DNA from: Clostridia bacterium
GTDB lineage: Bacteria > Bacillota > Clostridia > Oscillospirales > Acutalibacteraceae
Reading direction: 5' to 3'
Length of the DNA stretch: 64,000 nucleotides
NCBI GenBank assembly: GCA_024404145.1
Contig: JAKSQK010000005.1
Coordinates: 21,280-85,279 of the forward strand
The notes under the pieces are model-generated. The model was not told the DNA's origin and searched no databases. It was given only the letters and a program-made list of their open reading frames with translations. A program made the translations under genes and the position numbers. This document shows positions 34,645-44,340 of the stretch, in pieces. The stretch's first letter is position 1. Each line of letters starts with the position of its first letter.

Positions 34645-34673
34645 TTGTTATTATATATTTTTTATGATATAAT
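34645..34673 (+). promoter_or_regulatory. Sigma-A-type promoter
   Basis: TTGTTA at 34645-34650, 17-base spacer, TATAAT at 34668-34673, placed 34 bases before the start of the DUF6062-like gene. Confidence 0.65.
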
Positions 34674-34706
34674 ATCAAGCGGAATTACTTTTTAGGAGAA
34701 TGATTT

Positions 34707-35402
34707 ATGCGGGATGATATTTGTACCATACCGGTATCGGAAGTTTTTGAGGTAAAGGACGGCTGTCCCATATGCAGAATGCGCCATACCGTTGAGGAGA
34801 AAATTCTCAACTATATTTTAGGCGATGCGATGATGGAGCCCGATGTAAGAATTGAAACAAACAAAAAGGGATTTTGTACCGAACATCTTAATAAAATGAT
34901 GAACAGGAGAGGCCGTCTTCAATTAGCGCTTATGCTTGAAACTCATATAAAAGAGGTTAACTCAAAGATTTTCGAAAAGAATTTCTTAAACGGCGCAAAT
35001 AAAAAAGCGGGGAAAATCGAAAAGTTAAGCGACAGTTGTTTTATATGCGATAAAATGGACTGGGGCTTTGAACATATGATAGATACAATATACCGTTGTT
35101 ACGAAAAAGAAAGGGATTTCAGAAACCTTTTTGATGCTCAGCCACAGTTTTGTATGCCGCATTATGAACTGTTGATAAACGGCGCCAATAAGAAAAATAT
35201 GCCTAAATATTATAAAGAGTTTTGTTCGAGTATAACTAAGATTACAGCGCAATATACCGAAAAACTTTGCGAGGATATATCTAAATACTGTATGATGTAC
35301 GATTACAGAAGTTCGGCGGGAAAAGATGCCGACTGGGGCGATTCTAAAACTGCGGTTGAAAGAATCGTTGCTTTTCTTAACGGTGAAATTCCGAAAGAAT
35401 AA
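34707..35402 (+). CDS. DUF6062-like cysteine-rich protein
   Basis: Soluble protein of 231 residues that I recognise as the clostridial DUF6062 group. The N-terminal half has CPICRMRHTVEE and GFCTEHL. The second half has CFICDKMDWGFEH and FCMPHYELL, so the same CxxC ... CxxH arrangement occurs twice. That suggests two similar metal-binding or redox domains arising by internal duplication. No catalytic function is known. AGGAGA precedes the ATG and its own promoter lies at 34645. Confidence 0.72.
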   Translation: MRDDICTIPVSEVFEVKDGCPICRMRHTVEEKILNYILGDAMMEPDVRIETNKKGFCTEHLNKMMNRRGRLQLALMLETHIKEVNSKIFEKNFLNGANKKAGKIEKLSDSCFICDKMDWGFEHMIDTIYRCYEKERDFRNLFDAQPQFCMPHYELLINGANKKNMPKYYKEFCSSITKITAQYTEKLCEDISKYCMMYDYRSSAGKDADWGDSKTAVERIVAFLNGEIPKE

Positions 35403-35485
35403 TGTCGATAAATTTTAGTAGTGAAACTGAATATAATTTTTAATTTCGTCCAAAAATATATAAAAAGATTTAAGGACGGTATTTT

Positions 35486-35776
35486 ATGGTAAAGGGAGTT
35501 AACAAAAGCATAATCGAGATAAACAATACAGGCAGCGAAGTTTTTGAAAGAATAGTTTTTTATGTTTCGCCGAAGTTTTCTTCTCTCGGCGCAAAAACAC
35601 TCCAAAAAGCAACCGATGAAATCGGAACTTTCCTTAATTTTGATATAGAGTCAGATAATACTTTAAGACTGAGAATAAAGCGGAAAGAACTTAGAAAAAA
35701 GGTTGTTATTCTATCATCGGGCGGTGCGCTTTTAATCGGTGCGGCGCTGTTTGTTCTGTTTAAGTTTGTTTTGTGA
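35486..35776 (+). CDS. Hypothetical single-span membrane protein
   Basis: Protein of 96 residues with AAGGACGG upstream. A mixed N-terminal domain of about 70 residues (FERIVFYVSPKFSSLGAKT) is followed by a basic stretch RIKRKELRKK and one C-terminal membrane span (about residues 74-95). The topology is a cytoplasmic domain anchored at its C-terminus. Family not recognised. It sits in a series of small membrane-protein genes, 84 bases after the DUF6062-like gene. Confidence 0.6.
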   Translation: MVKGVNKSIIEINNTGSEVFERIVFYVSPKFSSLGAKTLQKATDEIGTFLNFDIESDNTLRLRIKRKELRKKVVILSSGGALLIGAALFVLFKFVL

Positions 35777-35787
35777 TGCAGTAATTC

Positions 35788-35816
35788 TTGCTTTTAATGG
35801 GATTTTCGGGTATAAT
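35788..35816 (+). promoter_or_regulatory. Sigma-A-type promoter
   Basis: TTGCTT at 35788-35793, 17-base spacer, TATAAT at 35811-35816, 50 bases before the next ATG. Confidence 0.6.
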
Positions 35817-35865
35817 TGATAAAGAATTTTAGTTTTCTGCCATTTCGGAAAGGAATAATTGTTAA

Positions 35866-36591
35866 ATGAAGGACATTTTGAAAAACGGAGCATCGGTTTT
35901 TTTAAGGGTGCTCGTCGTTGCCGTTATGAGTTTGATAGTTACGGCGTCTATCGGAGTTTTATGCACCGCCGTTTTTACCGATGATATCGGATATACGGCT
36001 TTTGTTACAGATAAGGAAGGAAAGCAGGTAGATAAATATACATATTACTATGCCGACGGGGAAGATACCCTTATAAACGAATATACCGCAAAAGGTTATT
36101 CAATTAGGAAGGCAACCGAAATCAGCAAACTTACGGGCAAAGGCGCCGTGATAAACAATGTTACTTCGCAGAGTATATCGGTTATTATGCTTTTTATTTT
36201 TATTTATAATAAACTCTTTTCGCTCGGTAATGCGGATAATAACCTTTCAAATTTCGGCCATATAAAAGCCGATAAGTTTAAGGGGCTTAAAATCGGTCTT
36301 GTTGCTATGATACCGAGTTTTATTTTATTTGTTGTAATTGCGGTTTTAGGACTGGCATTTAAGAGCAATATTACGGTATCTCTCTTTACTCTGCCTCATT
36401 TTTATATCTTCCAAATACTAAAAGCGATTATCGGCGATACGCTTGTTTTAAGCGGTCTTTCGGTTTGGCAGTTTTTGTTAATTTTCCTTTCGCTTTTTGC
36501 CGTTCCGATAGTGGCGTTTCTTTCTTACTATCTCGGATATAAGGATATTTTAATTCTTGAAAAAATAATCTATAAGAAGAAAAAGGTGTAA
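35866..36591 (+). CDS. Hypothetical polytopic membrane protein
   Basis: Protein of 241 residues with four likely membrane spans: about residues 10-36, 105-123, 143-168 and 198-226. An extracytoplasmic region of about 65 residues between the first two spans contains DKYTYYYADGED. No motif or family recognised. It is followed after two bases by the DUF624 gene, so they form one transcription unit from the promoter at 35788. Confidence 0.65.
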   Translation: MKDILKNGASVFLRVLVVAVMSLIVTASIGVLCTAVFTDDIGYTAFVTDKEGKQVDKYTYYYADGEDTLINEYTAKGYSIRKATEISKLTGKGAVINNVTSQSISVIMLFIFIYNKLFSLGNADNNLSNFGHIKADKFKGLKIGLVAMIPSFILFVVIAVLGLAFKSNITVSLFTLPHFYIFQILKAIIGDTLVLSGLSVWQFLLIFLSLFAVPIVAFLSYYLGYKDILILEKIIYKKKKV

Positions 36592-36593
36592 AA

Positions 36594-37373
36594 ATGGCAG
36601 GTTTTTTTGGGCTTTTTAATTATGAAAAAGAGGGTCCCGGCATCGAAAAAGATGCCCCTAAAAAGAAAAGGTTCATCGTATTTTTTGAAACATTTTTCAG
36701 GAATATTTGGAAGTTTATTTCGGTAAATGCAGTATATCTTTTGCTGTCGATTCCGATTATAACTAACGGCCTTGCAAATGTCGGAATTACGAATGTTACA
36801 AGAAATGTTGCAAGGGACAAACATTCTTTTATGGTTTCCGATTTTTTCGATACGGTAAAGAAAAACTGGAAACAGGCGACTGCCGTTTCGGTTATAAATA
36901 CAGTTTCGTATTTTTTACTCTTCTTTGCATTTAGGTTTTACTATACATCAAGCGGAAAATTTGCGGTTGTAGGGCTTGGAATATGCCTTGCGATATTCAT
37001 AATCTTTACCTTTATGAACTTCTTTATCTGGACCCTTATGATAACATTCAGCTTTTCGCTTAAACAACTTTATGCAAACAGTTTCAAATTTGCCTTTATA
37101 AATCTCCCCAAAAACTTTTTATGCGGTATAGTTTTGCTTATTGTTTACGGAATAAATTTAGGTCTTGTTTGGCTTATAAACAGTTATGGCGTTATTCTTA
37201 TAGAACTTTTGGTCGCAATACTTACTTTCCCCGCATTCAGATTTTTACTTATTCAGTTTTGTACATTTGACAGCATAAAAACATTTATTATCGACCCATA
37301 TTATAAAGAACATCCCGGCGAAGATATCGAAAAACGAAGGGATTTGGGGCTCGAAATTCCCGAAGAAGAATAG
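36594..37373 (+). CDS. DUF624 (YesL-like) membrane protein
   Basis: Protein of 259 residues with five or six hydrophobic spans. The conserved family segment is visible at residues 30-80: FFRNIWKFISVNAVYLLLSI, then GLANVGITNVTRNVARDKH and a basic loop before FFDTVKKNWKQA. YesL/DUF624 proteins often lie in carbohydrate-uptake operons in Firmicutes, but their function is unknown. Here the partner is an unrecognised membrane protein, and the glycogen operon begins 550 bases downstream. A terminator follows. Confidence 0.8.
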   Translation: MAGFFGLFNYEKEGPGIEKDAPKKKRFIVFFETFFRNIWKFISVNAVYLLLSIPIITNGLANVGITNVTRNVARDKHSFMVSDFFDTVKKNWKQATAVSVINTVSYFLLFFAFRFYYTSSGKFAVVGLGICLAIFIIFTFMNFFIWTLMITFSFSLKQLYANSFKFAFINLPKNFLCGIVLLIVYGINLGLVWLINSYGVILIELLVAILTFPAFRFLLIQFCTFDSIKTFIIDPYYKEHPGEDIEKRRDLGLEIPEEE

Positions 37374-37396
37374 TTTGTTTTTTTAATTTCACCTTA

Positions 37397-37430
37397 AAGG
37401 TACCGAGATTTATCTTGGTGCCTTTTTTGT
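37397..37430 (+). terminator. Rho-independent terminator
   Basis: AAGGTACCGAGAT-type stem (with one G-T pair) and a run of six T after it, just downstream of the DUF624 gene. Confidence 0.75.
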
Positions 37431-37495
37431 TTTTGTACCGCCTTTTTGTTATTTAAGTTTTTCGTTTTTCATATAATTGTTTGAGGTGGTTTTAA

Positions 37496-37762
37496 TTGCG
37501 ATGCAGAATAGATGAGCTTAAAAATAAACAGGTTGTTTGCGTTAAAGACGGCTATGTTCTCGGATATATAGGCGATATCGAACTTGATACCGAAAGCGGA
37601 AAACTCATTTCAATTATTATTTTCGGCAATTTGAGATTTTTAGGACTTTTAGGCAGAGAGAAGGATATCGTCATTCCTTTTGAAGATATTGTTGTGATAG
37701 GCGAAGAAACGGTGCTTGTGAGTACAAATTCGGTTATTGGATATAATAAAACAGAGCATTAA
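37496..37762 (+). CDS. YlmC/YmxH-family PRC-barrel sporulation protein
   Basis: Protein of 88 residues from a TTG start behind GAGGTGG. It is a single PRC-barrel domain: MRCRIDELKNKQVVCV, then GYIGDIELDTESGKLISIII, and a C-terminal strand region DIVIPFEDIVVIG. This matches the YlmC/YmxH family, annotated as sporulation related in clostridia. It likely stands alone, between the terminator at 37397 and the glgB promoter. Confidence 0.85.
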   Translation: MRCRIDELKNKQVVCVKDGYVLGYIGDIELDTESGKLISIIIFGNLRFLGLLGREKDIVIPFEDIVVIGEETVLVSTNSVIGYNKTEH

Positions 37763-37859
37763 ATTCATTATAACTGAAAAACGCCAGATTTTTGTATATG
37801 TTGCACAAAAAATAGAATAAAACATTTTCGCTTCTTGCCGATTTTTGATAAAAAATCAA

Positions 37860-37888
37860 TTGAAAATAATAAAAAATACTGATATAAT
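37860..37888 (+). promoter_or_regulatory. Sigma-A-type promoter of the glycogen operon
   Basis: TTGAAA at 37860-37865, 17-base spacer, TATAAT at 37883-37888, 37 bases before the glgB TTG. Strong match, so the operon should have high basal expression. Confidence 0.8.
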
Positions 37889-37925
37889 TATAAGAGAATG
37901 TATCAAAACTAAGGGGGATTAAAGG

Positions 37926-39788
37926 TTGAACGCCTATTTTGACAATTTCGGTTCATATATTAAAGCCGATTTATATAAATACCTCGGCTCTTTCTTAAAG
38001 GGCAAAAAAGCGACATTCAGGGTATGGGCGCCGAATGCAAAGTCCGTAAGTGTAGTAGGAAATTTCAACAACTGGGATATTTCAAAAAACATAATGTGCG
38101 GAAGCGAAAGCGGAGTTTTCGAAACCGAGATATGCGGCATATCGGATTATGATATATATAAGTATGCCATAACATCTTATGACGGTAAGGTTACCCTTAA
38201 AAGCGACCCGTTTGCCCGTCATTTCGAAACGGCTCCTCATAATGCTTCAAAGATTTATAAGGATAAAAAGCATATTTGGCGAGATAAAGAATATAGAAGT
38301 TCCATAAAAGAAAAGAACATCTATGAATCTCCCGTTAACATATATGAAGTTCATATCGGTTCTTGGAACTGCTTTGAAAACGGCAACCGATTCGATTATG
38401 TAACACTTGCGAAAAAGCTTTCGGCTTATGTTAAAAAAATGGGATATACCCATATAGAGTTAATGCCTGTTACCGAGCATCCTTTTGAGGGTTCTTGGGG
38501 TTATCAGGTTACGGGATATTTTGCTCCGACTTCAAGATACGGAACTCCCGATGATTTCAAAGAGTTTGTTGATATAATGCACGAAAACGGAATAGGCGTT
38601 ATTCTCGACTGGGTTCCGGCGCATTTCCCGAAAGACGAGTTCGGGCTTTACCGCTTTGACGGGACTGCCTGTTACGAATATGAAGACCCGAGAAAGGGCG
38701 AACATAAGGAATGGGGAACCTGCGTTTTTGATTACGGAAAACCTCAGGTTATGAGTTTTTTGGTTTCGAGCGCTTGTTTTTGGATAAAAGAATTTCATAT
38801 AGACGGTCTTAGGGTTGATGCAGTAGCATCTATGCTTTATCTTGATTATGGCAGAAAAGACGGCGAATGGATTCCGAATGCCTACGGCACAAGGGAAAAT
38901 CTTGAAGCGGTTGAATTGCTTAAACAAATAAATATTGCGGTATTTAATGCCAACCCCAAGGTTATGATGATAGCCGAGGAATCAACCGCATGGCCGCTTG
39001 TTACAAAACCGCCTCACGATGGCGGACTCGGTTTTAATTTCAAGTGGAATATGGGCTGGATGAACGATATGCTTCGGTATATGTCGCTTGACCCGCTTTT
39101 CAGAAAACATAATCACGACTGCTTGACTTTTTCATTTTTCTATGCTTTTTCCGAAAACTTCTGTTTGCCGATTTCCCATGATGAGATAGTTCACGGCAAA
39201 TGCTCTATGATAAATAAAATGCCGGGAGAATATGAAAGCAAGTTTGATAATCTTCGTGCATTTTATGCATATATGATGGCGCATCCCGGCAAGAAACTTT
39301 TGTTTATGGGGCAAGAATTTGCGCAGTTTATCGAATGGAATTACGAACAGCCGCTTGACTGGTTTTTGCTTGAATATGACACCCATAAAAATATGCAAAA
39401 GTATGTTAAAGAACTCAATGCCTTTTATAAGAAAAGTTCTCCTCTTTACGAAATAGATTATTCTTGGGAGGGATTTTCTTGGATTGCCAACGATGATAAC
39501 GAGCAAAGTATTATCGCATTCAGGAGAATGGATAAATCGGGCAACGAGATTATATGTGTTTGCAATTTTGTACCCGTAGCGAGAGAAAATTACCGTATCG
39601 GTGTTCCGAGAAAGGGGAATTACAGGCCGGTATTTTGCAGCGATTATTCGAAGTTCGGCGGAAAAACCGATGAACTTCAAACCTATAAAAGCGAGGAGAT
39701 ACCGATGCACGGATATGATAATTCAATAGAAATAAAAGTACCTGCGATGTCGGTTACCTATTATAAGGCACCGAAGGGTAAAAAATAA
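37926..39788 (+). CDS. glgB: 1,4-alpha-glucan branching enzyme
   Basis: GH13 enzyme of 620 residues that creates alpha-1,6 branches in glycogen. An N-terminal CBM48 domain (VWAPNAKSVSVVGNFNNWD) leads into the barrel. MPVTEHPFEGSWGYQVTGY, DGLRVDAVASMLY (nucleophile Asp), MIAEEST (acid/base Glu) and PISHDEIVHGK give the four GH13 regions. The C-terminal beta domain ends the protein. TTG start with AAGGGGG upstream. First gene of glgB-glgC-glgD-glgA. Confidence 0.96.
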   Translation: MNAYFDNFGSYIKADLYKYLGSFLKGKKATFRVWAPNAKSVSVVGNFNNWDISKNIMCGSESGVFETEICGISDYDIYKYAITSYDGKVTLKSDPFARHFETAPHNASKIYKDKKHIWRDKEYRSSIKEKNIYESPVNIYEVHIGSWNCFENGNRFDYVTLAKKLSAYVKKMGYTHIELMPVTEHPFEGSWGYQVTGYFAPTSRYGTPDDFKEFVDIMHENGIGVILDWVPAHFPKDEFGLYRFDGTACYEYEDPRKGEHKEWGTCVFDYGKPQVMSFLVSSACFWIKEFHIDGLRVDAVASMLYLDYGRKDGEWIPNAYGTRENLEAVELLKQINIAVFNANPKVMMIAEESTAWPLVTKPPHDGGLGFNFKWNMGWMNDMLRYMSLDPLFRKHNHDCLTFSFFYAFSENFCLPISHDEIVHGKCSMINKMPGEYESKFDNLRAFYAYMMAHPGKKLLFMGQEFAQFIEWNYEQPLDWFLLEYDTHKNMQKYVKELNAFYKKSSPLYEIDYSWEGFSWIANDDNEQSIIAFRRMDKSGNEIICVCNFVPVARENYRIGVPRKGNYRPVFCSDYSKFGGKTDELQTYKSEEIPMHGYDNSIEIKVPAMSVTYYKAPKGKK

Positions 39789-39812
39789 ATTCAGAAGGAT
39801 AGTAGAATTTTT

Positions 39813-41027
39813 ATGACAAACAAAAAATGTGTTGCTATGTTACTTGCCGGCGGTCAGGGAAGCAGACTCGGTGTTTTAACCGGAAAACTTGCAAAACCTG
39901 CCGTTCCTTACGGCGGAAAATACAGAATTATTGATTTTCCGCTTTCAAACTGTATAAATTCCGGCATAGATACCGTTGGAATTTTAACGCAGTACAAACC
40001 GCTTGAACTTAACGACTATATCGGCTCGGGAAAGCCGTGGGACCTTGACAGGTCTAACGGCGGAGTTCATATCCTGCCGCCGTATCAGGGTCAAAAGGGT
40101 GGCGACTGGTATAAGGGAACTGCAAATGCAATATATCAAAATTTAGGGTTCATAGAAAGATATAACCCTAAATTCGTTATAGTTTTATCCGGCGACCATA
40201 TATATAAAATGGACTATTCCAAGATGATAAATCAGCATCAGAATTCGGGCTCGGCATGTACTATTTCGGTTATGCAGGTGCCTTATGATGAGGCATCGAG
40301 ATTCGGTATTATGAATACAAATCCCGATGATACTATATATGAGTTTGAGGAAAAGCCGAAAGAGCCCAAGAGCAATTTGGCTTCAATGGGTATATATGTT
40401 TTTTCGTTCGATAAACTTAAAAAGTATTTAATCGAAGACGAAAACAATAAAAATTCTTCAAATGATTTCGGCAAAGATGTTATTCCCGCAATGCTTAATA
40501 ACGGCGAAAAACTTATGGTTTACCGTTTTACCGATTATTGGAAAGATGTAGGAACGGTTGATTCGCTTTGGGACGCAAATCTCGATTTGCTTAACCCTAA
40601 AATTCATCTTAATCTATCCGATCCCAACTGGAAAATTTATTCAAGAACGAGCGCTCTTCCGCCGCATCATATAACCGATTCGGCTAAGGTTGAAAATTCG
40701 CTTATAACCGAGGGCTGTTTTGTTTCGGGAAAAATCGACTATTCGATTCTCTATGAGAATGTCAGAATAGAAGAGGGGGCAACGGTAGAATATTCTCTTG
40801 TAATGCCGGGCGCCGTAGTAAAGAAAGGCGCTGTTGTAAAGTATTCCATCATTGCCGAAAATGTAACGGTTGAGGAAAATGCTTCGGTCGGCGAAGAACC
40901 GTATTATAATAATGCCGATGAATGGGGAATTGCCGTAGTCGGCGAAGGTTTAACAATAGGTAAAGGCGCAAAGGTCGGCGCAAAACAGATGATAACCGAG
41001 AATGTCAAAGAAGGTGAGATAATATGA
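39813..41027 (+). CDS. glgC: Glucose-1-phosphate adenylyltransferase
   Basis: ADP-glucose pyrophosphorylase of 404 residues, the committed step of glycogen synthesis. [15 protein letters not shown] is the nucleotide loop, [15 protein letters not shown] follows, and [15 protein letters not shown] is the metal-binding region. Residues 285-400 form a left-handed beta helix. ATGA overlap with glgD shows translational coupling, fitting a GlgC/GlgD hetero-oligomer. Confidence 0.96.
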   Translation: MTNKKCVAMLLAGGQGSRLGVLTGKLAKPAVPYGGKYRIIDFPLSNCINSGIDTVGILTQYKPLELNDYIGSGKPWDLDRSNGGVHILPPYQGQKGGDWYKGTANAIYQNLGFIERYNPKFVIVLSGDHIYKMDYSKMINQHQNSGSACTISVMQVPYDEASRFGIMNTNPDDTIYEFEEKPKEPKSNLASMGIYVFSFDKLKKYLIEDENNKNSSNDFGKDVIPAMLNNGEKLMVYRFTDYWKDVGTVDSLWDANLDLLNPKIHLNLSDPNWKIYSRTSALPPHHITDSAKVENSLITEGCFVSGKIDYSILYENVRIEEGATVEYSLVMPGAVVKKGAVVKYSIIAENVTVEENASVGEEPYYNNADEWGIAVVGEGLTIGKGAKVGAKQMITENVKEGEII

Positions 41028-42136
41028 GGGCAAACGCAGTTTCAGCGGTAATTTTTTCAAACTCCAACGATATAGCATTAAAGGAGTTGACTGAAAATCG
41101 GTCAATGTCTTCTCTGCCTTTCGGCGGAAGATACCGCCTTATAGATTTTGCTCTTTCAAATCTCTCAAACGCCGGTATATCGGATATAGGTATTATTACA
41201 AAGGAAAATTACCGTTCGCTTATGGACCATGTCGGAAGCGGATTATACTGGGACCTTGACCGTAAAAGAGGCGGTCTTCGTATCATTCCGCCGTTTATAA
41301 CCGGCGAAAGTCAGTTAAACGGTTTTGCAGATATATCTAAAAGAGCTGCGGAATTTGTATCCCGCTTGAATTCGGAATATGTTATCGTTTGCGAATCCGG
41401 AACGGTTGCCAATTTTGATATCGGCGCTTTTATTGCTTATCATATAGAAAAAGATGCCGATATAACATTGTTCTACCGCAAAGCAGAATGTGCCGATAAA
41501 TTTAAGAATACAATTAAATTTGATATTAAAAACGGCAAAATAGTCGGCGCCGTAAAGGCAAACCGTTCTTCGGAAAGCGGAAACTATTCGTTAGGAACTG
41601 CCATATTCAAAAAATCGGTGTTTTTGAATTTTGCCGAGTTTTCAAAATCAAAAAAGAGCGAAGATGCTTTTTTAACGCTTATCTCGGAGAACAAAAACAA
41701 TTATCGCATTTACGGATTTGAGCATAAAGGATTCGCCGCCGTTATAGATTCGAGAAAATCCTTCTTTGAAAGCAATATGAAACTGTTTTCAGAAGATGTA
41801 CGAAAGGATTTATTTAATAAGGAGCGTCCTGTTTTTACCAAAACGAGAGATGATATGCCAACGAGATACGGTATTTTTTCCGATGTTAAGGAAAGTCTTG
41901 TCGCCGATGGTTGTATTATCGAAGGAACGGTCAAAAATTCGGTACTGTTCAGAGGCGTAAGAGTTCATAAAGGCGCCAAGGTTGAAAATTCGATTTTGAT
42001 GCAGGGTGTTGAGGTCGGCGAAAATGCGGTTGTCCGATATGTCGTTGCCGATAAAAATTCGGTTATAACTGCAAATACACCGATAAAAGGCACCAAGCAT
42101 AAAGCATTTATAGTTAAGAAAAATCAAGTTTTATAA
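41024..42136 (+). CDS. glgD: GlgD, regulatory subunit-type glucose-1-phosphate adenylyltransferase
   Basis: GlgC paralogue of 370 residues. The nucleotide-loop GGxGSRL is lost (the start reads [16 protein letters not shown]), while [19 protein letters not shown] and the C-terminal beta helix are kept. In Firmicutes GlgD is catalytically weak and modulates GlgC. The missing loop explains this and is visible in the sequence. Overlaps glgC by four bases. Confidence 0.93.
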   Translation: MRANAVSAVIFSNSNDIALKELTENRSMSSLPFGGRYRLIDFALSNLSNAGISDIGIITKENYRSLMDHVGSGLYWDLDRKRGGLRIIPPFITGESQLNGFADISKRAAEFVSRLNSEYVIVCESGTVANFDIGAFIAYHIEKDADITLFYRKAECADKFKNTIKFDIKNGKIVGAVKANRSSESGNYSLGTAIFKKSVFLNFAEFSKSKKSEDAFLTLISENKNNYRIYGFEHKGFAAVIDSRKSFFESNMKLFSEDVRKDLFNKERPVFTKTRDDMPTRYGIFSDVKESLVADGCIIEGTVKNSVLFRGVRVHKGAKVENSILMQGVEVGENAVVRYVVADKNSVITANTPIKGTKHKAFIVKKNQVL

Positions 42137-42150
42137 TAACGGAGAAAGAT

Positions 42151-43575
42151 ATGAAAATACTGTTTGCAACAAGCGAGGCAGAGCCCTTTGCAAAATCGGG
42201 CGGACTTGCCGATGTTTCGGGCGCTCTTCCTAAGGCGCTTAGAAAAAGAATGGTAGGCGCAAGGGTTATTATGCCTTTGTATGATACTATTCAACCCGAA
42301 ATGAAGGAAAAGATGACCTTTATTACGAATATTACCGTACCTGTTTCTTGGCGAAGGCAGTACTGCGGTGTTTTTGAAGCCCATATGAACGGCGTTATCT
42401 ACTATTTCATAGATAATCAGTACTATTTCAAAAGGGACGGGCTTTACGGATATTATGACGATGCGGAGCGCTTTGCGTTCTTTTCCCGCGCCGTTTTGGA
42501 GGTAATAAAGCATATCGGATTTAAGCCCGAGATAATCCACTGCAACGACTGGCAAACGGCAATGATTCCGGTATATCTTACCGAAATGTACTCAAAAGAC
42601 CCGTACTATGCCGATATAAAAACCGTATTTACAATTCATAATATTCAGTATCAGGGTAAATACGGAATGGAACTTTACGGCGATGTTTTGGGCCTTCCTG
42701 AGGGCAGGGAAAGTATCGTTGAATATGAAGGTTGCGTAAATCTTATGAAGGGCGCCATTCAGTGCTCCGATAAGATTACTACCGTTTCTCCTACCTATTC
42801 AAGAGAAATATTAGACCCCTATTATTCTCACGGGCTCGATATGATTTTGAAGGAGTTTACTTATAAGTTAACGGGTATAGTTAACGGAATTGATACCGAT
42901 GTATATAACCCCGAAACCGATAAGTTTATCTATAAAAATTATTCATTGGAAACATTAAAGGACAAAGAGGTAAATAAGGCAAAACTAAAAGAAGAGATGG
43001 GACTTCCCGTTAACGATGCTCCGCTTTTCGGAATGGTTACCCGTCTTGTAAGCCATAAGGGAATAGACCTTGTTAAATGCGTTTTTGAGGAGTTGCTTAA
43101 TGCTGATTTACAGTTTGTAATTCTCGGAAGCGGCGAATGGGAGTTTGAAACATTCTTCTATGAAATGAGCAAAAAATATCCCGAAAAGGTTGCCGTTAAA
43201 CTCGGTTTTGATAATGCTTTGGCACATAAAATATATGCTTCCGCCGACTTTTTCCTTATGCCGAGTAAAAGTGAGCCGTGCGGTTTGGCGCAGCTTGTTG
43301 CTTTGAGATACGGAACAATACCTATTGTAAGGGAAACGGGCGGTCTTAACGATACCGTAACCGATAGCGGAAACGGCGAAGGCAACGGCTTTACTTTTTC
43401 AAGTTATAATGCTCATGATATGCAAAATGCCGTTTGGAGAGCCGTTGCGGGTTTTGGCAACCAAGAAGGATTTGATATGCTCAGAAAAAGGGCAATGGAA
43501 TGTAATAACGGTTGGAGTGCATCGGCAAATAAATATGTTAAACTTTATAAAGAAATAATACCTAAAAAGGATTAA
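42151..43575 (+). CDS. glgA: Glycogen synthase (GT5)
   Basis: ADP-glucose-dependent glycogen synthase of 474 residues. The N-terminal motif EAEPFAKSGGLADVSGALPK includes the KxGGL ADP-glucose site. IHCNDWQTAMIPVYL and VFTIHNIQYQGKYG are GT5 landmarks, and PSKSEPCGLAQLVALRYGT is the C-terminal EX7E region. It extends chains with ADP-glucose from GlgC/GlgD, which GlgB then branches. Last gene of the operon; the rplU promoter starts eight bases after its stop. Confidence 0.96.
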   Translation: MKILFATSEAEPFAKSGGLADVSGALPKALRKRMVGARVIMPLYDTIQPEMKEKMTFITNITVPVSWRRQYCGVFEAHMNGVIYYFIDNQYYFKRDGLYGYYDDAERFAFFSRAVLEVIKHIGFKPEIIHCNDWQTAMIPVYLTEMYSKDPYYADIKTVFTIHNIQYQGKYGMELYGDVLGLPEGRESIVEYEGCVNLMKGAIQCSDKITTVSPTYSREILDPYYSHGLDMILKEFTYKLTGIVNGIDTDVYNPETDKFIYKNYSLETLKDKEVNKAKLKEEMGLPVNDAPLFGMVTRLVSHKGIDLVKCVFEELLNADLQFVILGSGEWEFETFFYEMSKKYPEKVAVKLGFDNALAHKIYASADFFLMPSKSEPCGLAQLVALRYGTIPIVRETGGLNDTVTDSGNGEGNGFTFSSYNAHDMQNAVWRAVAGFGNQEGFDMLRKRAMECNNGWSASANKYVKLYKEIIPKKD

Positions 43576-43582
43576 AAAAATC

Positions 43583-43611
43583 TTGACATTTATATACTGT
43601 TGTGGTAAACT
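43583..43611 (+). promoter_or_regulatory. Promoter of the rplU operon
   Basis: TTGACA at 43583-43588, 17-base spacer, TAAACT at 43606-43611. Predicted transcription start is about 43618, leaving a leader of about 90 bases. Confidence 0.78.
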
Positions 43612-43617
43612 GTTTAG

Positions 43618-43700
43618 GCCGCATATTGTGGGCTTGTAAAGTTATGCCTATTTTTAGGTATGCGCCTATCAGTAGCGAGACTGTAAATTATGGCAGGTGT
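43618..43700 (+). ncRNA. L21 leader (ribosomal protein autoregulatory RNA)
   Basis: The leader between promoter and rplU contains a short hairpin (AGGCCGCATATTGTGGGCTT) and a second stem around TGCCTATTTTTAGGTA. A GCCTATCAGTAGCGAGACTG segment comes before the ribosome site. Length, position and purine-rich end match the L21 leader known upstream of rplU in Firmicutes, thought to bind L21. The identification is from context and layout, not a covariance search. Confidence 0.65.
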
Positions 43701-43708
43701 AAAAAAGG

Positions 43709-44014
43709 ATGTACGCAATTATCGAAACAGGCGGCAAGCAGTATCGTGTAGAAAACGGCGATGTTATCTATGTCGAGAAATTAGCTTGTGAAGTTGATGA
43801 GGAAATCACTTTTGATAAGGTTGTTGCAGTTAGCAACAGAACATTAAAAGTTGGTAAACCTTATGTTAAAGATGCTTTCGTTAAGGGTACCGTTTTGAAG
43901 AACGGCAAAGGCAAGAAGATAAATATCTTTACTTATAAGCCGAAAAAGAGCAGTTCGCGCAAAATGGGTCATAGACAACCCTATACCAAGGTACAAATTA
44001 CCGAAATCGGCTAA
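43709..44014 (+). CDS. rplU: 50S ribosomal protein L21
   Basis: Ribosomal protein of 101 residues. [20 protein letters not shown] is the universal start, [20 protein letters not shown] follows, and the rRNA-binding [11 protein letters not shown] ends it. It heads the conserved order rplU-prp-rpmA. Confidence 0.97.
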   Translation: MYAIIETGGKQYRVENGDVIYVEKLACEVDEEITFDKVVAVSNRTLKVGKPYVKDAFVKGTVLKNGKGKKINIFTYKPKKSSSRKMGHRQPYTKVQITEIG

Positions 44015-44016
44015 TT

Positions 44017-44334
44017 ATGACCAAGGTAGTATTTTTCGCTGATAAATCGGGTTTATTCGGTTTTGAAATCAGCGGTCATAGCACCGAATCTTGTAAAGAT
44101 ATTGACGGAAAGATTGTATGCAGCGCCGTTTCAAGTGCGGCATATATGGCGGTAAATACTGTTTCCGAAGTAATCGGGGATAGGTATGATTCCGAGATTT
44201 CCGATGGATTTATGAGAATTATCGTGAAGGATATTTCCGAGTCTTCCCGAAAGGTGCTTGAAGGTTTAAGACTTCATATTTCGGAACTTTCAAAACAGTA
44301 CGACAGTAGAATAACTACAACTACGGAGGTGTAG
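44017..44334 (+). CDS. prp: Ribosomal-processing cysteine protease Prp (YsxB)
   Basis: Small cysteine protease of 105 residues that removes the N-terminal extension of L27. The dyad is visible: histidine in FEISGHSTES and cysteine in KIVCSAVSSAAY. Its position between rplU and rpmA is the standard Firmicutes arrangement. L27 downstream carries a matching cleavage site. Confidence 0.94.
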   Translation: MTKVVFFADKSGLFGFEISGHSTESCKDIDGKIVCSAVSSAAYMAVNTVSEVIGDRYDSEISDGFMRIIVKDISESSRKVLEGLRLHISELSKQYDSRITTTTEV

Positions 44335-44340
44335 AACGTA

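Noticed and set aside
39132..39710. 192-residue open frame on the minus strand
   Set aside because: It lies entirely inside glgB in antisense, has no ribosome site and no recognisable protein features.
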